DNA of 28,065 nt from positions 1 to 28,065 of the forward strand of contig JAITGP010000019.1 in NCBI GenBank assembly GCA_031280545.1, in the 5' to 3' direction. Both the position numbers and the translations under genes were made by a program. Shown here one piece after another: positions 26,172 to 28,065 of this stretch (positions are counted from its first letter, which is position 1; every line of letters starts with the position of its first letter). The notes below the pieces were generated by a model that was not told where the DNA came from, ran no database searches, and saw only the letters and a list, made by a program, of their open reading frames with translations. The stretch is from Candidatus Peribacteria bacterium (GTDB lineage Bacteria; Patescibacteria; JAEDAM01; Absconditabacterales; Absconditicoccaceae).

Positions 26172-28065
26172 ATGAAAAACTACCGAAGAATTATTCTCTG
26201 ATCACTTTTGGTCATTGTGCTTTTCTTTTTTTGACGAGAAAGTATTGTAGCTTATTTAGGTTCTCATACTTATTATGCGGATGTACTCTCAACAAAGGCT
26301 AATCGAGGGATTCTGATTTCTGCGATTGTGTGTGCTTTACCTCCCTTATTGTATCTACTCAAAGCAAAGCATTTTAACGTGAAGACCTTGGCGGTTTTGC
26401 TTGGATGTGGAGTAGCTGTTTTCGGGCTGATCCATAGTATACGAAAAGGCGGGACGATCGGATTTGGATGGTTTATCACTATCTTTAACTCTCTTTTGCT
26501 CTTTGCACTTGGAACATATATGTTGGTGGGATTTTTTGCTCTGGGGAGCTTTATTGAAAGGAAACGATTACAATTCTCTCACCAGAGACGACAAGAATTA
26601 CTATTAATACTCGGTATCGGTTTGATCGTGTTTCTGGCAGTCGTACAAATTTTGCTAGGAATGGGTATTCTTTACTCAGTAGTGAGCTGGATCCTCTTTT
26701 TGGGACTCTGATTTTTAATCTATTGGGAAAGAAAAAAACTGAAAGAACGAGGAGGATATCTTAGTGACCTTTTGGGTGGATTAGGAAGAAAAGCTGGTGA
26801 AAATAAAGGACGATTGATTGCGATTGGAGCATTGATTTTGATTTCAATTGTGTATTGGTATTATGGATTTCAAAATTCCTTTATCCCCTACTCTACTGCT
26901 TGGGATGCTAATCATGAATATATGTACACTCCAAAAATTTTAGCAGAAAATGCTGGGGTGTATCGAGGGAATACGGTGGGATCTGCTATGCCTGGAATGT
27001 GGCATATGCTTATCACCTTCTTCTTTTCACTTACAGGAAGTACTAATGGACGACTTGGACTTTCCCCTGATACGATAGCGGTTTCTATGAATTTCTTGAG
27101 TGGAGTGTTGACTTTAATATTAGGAATTGGTTTAGTGTATCAGTTGACAGAGCTTTTTAGAAAAAAGGATGAGGAAGATGAAAAATGCTGATTGGTGATT
27201 GGGCGGAGTACGATACTTTTGTGGTTAACTAGTGGGATGGGAGCCTTTCTTGTGATGGTAGATAATAAAACTGATCTGGGAGTAATGGCACTTTCACTGT
27301 TGGCACTCTTGGCGGGAATGATCTTTTTGGGAATTGCTCAACATAAGGATCTTCATAAAAAAGAGATTTTTAAATATCTTATCATCACTGGAGTTTTCTT
27401 TGCATTTGCAACGTTGGCGAAGTCTACAGCGTTTGTGGATTTAGCATTGTTTGGAATTTTCTTGATTGGACTGTGGATTTCTCCGCGAAGTGCTGTAGGA
27501 GTGGGACTATGATTAACGGGAGTTTTGAGATATATGAATATTCTGACCTCGAGTTTTATGATTACTCAGGGGGAAGCGAAATGGCTCATTATCATTGGAG
27601 TGATTTTAACAGCATTGTGAGCTCTCTGGAAAAAGAAAAAGCTGGGTACGTCCTTTGGTTATTTACTCGTGTTGGGAATCAGCTTTTTGGTGCCGTTGGT
27701 TGTTTTTAAAGCCCCATGGCTCACCGTTCAACAACTCTCTACGGACACTTTTAGTCCAAAAGCTGTGGTAAAAGGATTATTTGCTCAGGCGGGAAATGAT
27801 ATTCAAGTTCAAGATCAGATTGATGCGGAAGCACTGGATTCTTCTGCTCAGAATGAAGCTCGGGATGCAGGACAACAAGATGCTCAGAGTTGTATTAGTG
27901 TGGGAGATGTTTGGAGCGAGGAAGAATTAACAGAAGGATTGCAAGAAGTGAAAGGAGGTGGACTTGTGGAAGATTTTGGAAGGTATATCGGGTTTGGATG
28001 GAAAGAGTTTCATCCTGGGAATGGATCGTATGCTTTGGCAAAGTTTTTCTTCCCAAGTTCAGAGG
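26172..28065 (+). CDS. Polytopic membrane protein, possibly GT-C glycosyltransferase (3' end outside window)
   Basis: At least 631 codons are open from ATG 26172 to the window edge once six UGA codons (10, 21, 180, 340, 447, 483) are read as Gly. At least nine strongly hydrophobic helices alternate with short basic loops (for example RRIIL-G-SLLVIVLFFF, LLLILGIGLIVFLAVVQILL, LIAIGALILISIVYWYY). After the helix near residue 230 comes AWDANHEYMYTPKILAENAG, an acidic loop in the place where GT-C enzymes carry their catalytic Asp/Glu. The region after about residue 530 is hydrophilic (QDQIDAEALDSSAQNEARDAG). Such enzymes use polyprenyl-phosphate sugars, which would fit the sugar transferase at 18511, but the family call is tentative. 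Confidence 0.75.

Overview
The window reads as chromosome of a Candidate Phyla Radiation bacterium that translates UGA as glycine (genetic code 25), that is, the Gracilibacteria / Absconditabacteria (SR1) group. In the standard code most genes here break into fragments. With UGA read as Gly they become single full-length proteins, and the UGA codons fall on near-invariant glycines: NPML-G-HRGCRL in pyruvate phosphate dikinase, RMKI-G-IMFGNP in Rec[12 protein letters not shown] in topoisomerase I, RRKI-G-IVFQ in an ABC ATPase, and QRV-G-KG-G-K plus KP-G-ITGY in a sugar transferase. TAA and TAG serve as stops. The one tRNA present is tRNA-Trp(CCA), which fits UGA not being Trp. I cannot separate the two phyla from this sequence.

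Layout. 1-2440: a truncated gene, a TelA-family gene (-), a small membrane protein (+) and an HrcA-linked coiled-coil gene (-). 2468-3761: divergent hrcA (-) and ndk (+). 3861-5109: an FtsE/LolD-type ABC ATPase followed by a 159-aa gene. 5114-7519: topA (-). 7619-8228: a 166-aa helical protein with its own promoter and terminator. 8356-10980: ppdK. 11045-11632: a uracil-DNA-glycosylase-superfamily gene (-), divergent from a 1619-aa membrane-anchored protein (11651-16510) that carries 14 in-frame UGA codons. 16632-17517: a 241-aa helical protein. 17588-18420: a 101-aa gene facing rnpB (RNase P RNA, -) and tRNA-Trp (-). 18511-19887: polyprenyl-phosphate sugar transferase. 19935-22125: a structured RNA (+), a retron-type reverse transcriptase (-) with 12 UGA codons, and a hairpin-rich region upstream of it. 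22185-24146: divergent lexA (-) and recA (+). 24254-25234: unknown (-). 25433-25999: pduL. 26006-26150: a hairpin cluster. 26172-end: polytopic membrane protein, possibly a GT-C glycosyltransferase, running off the window.

How the genes fit together. PEP/pyruvate interconversion (PPDK), acyl-phosphate formation (PduL) and nucleotide phosphorylation (Ndk) are isolated metabolic steps, as expected of a reduced metabolism. RecA, LexA, topoisomerase I and the DNA glycosylase form a DNA-maintenance set. The sugar transferase, the giant membrane-anchored protein and the terminal membrane protein point to cell-surface construction.

Most notable observations. (1) Three genes (1737, 7677, 16749) share a near-identical promoter with an AT palindrome in the spacer; none has an internal UGA and each reaches its first in-frame stop at UGA. 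In the 7677 gene, reading that UGA as Gly would run the frame through a strong terminator and 557 nt into ppdK. (2) Two of those genes share a two-hairpin leader with a common AGCGAAA loop and an AAGAAGTAGCA tail. (3) The reverse transcriptase has retron signatures, a long insert after YADD, and a candidate RNA region on either side. (4) A 16-bp perfect inverted repeat places the same -35 element in the divergent lexA and recA promoters.
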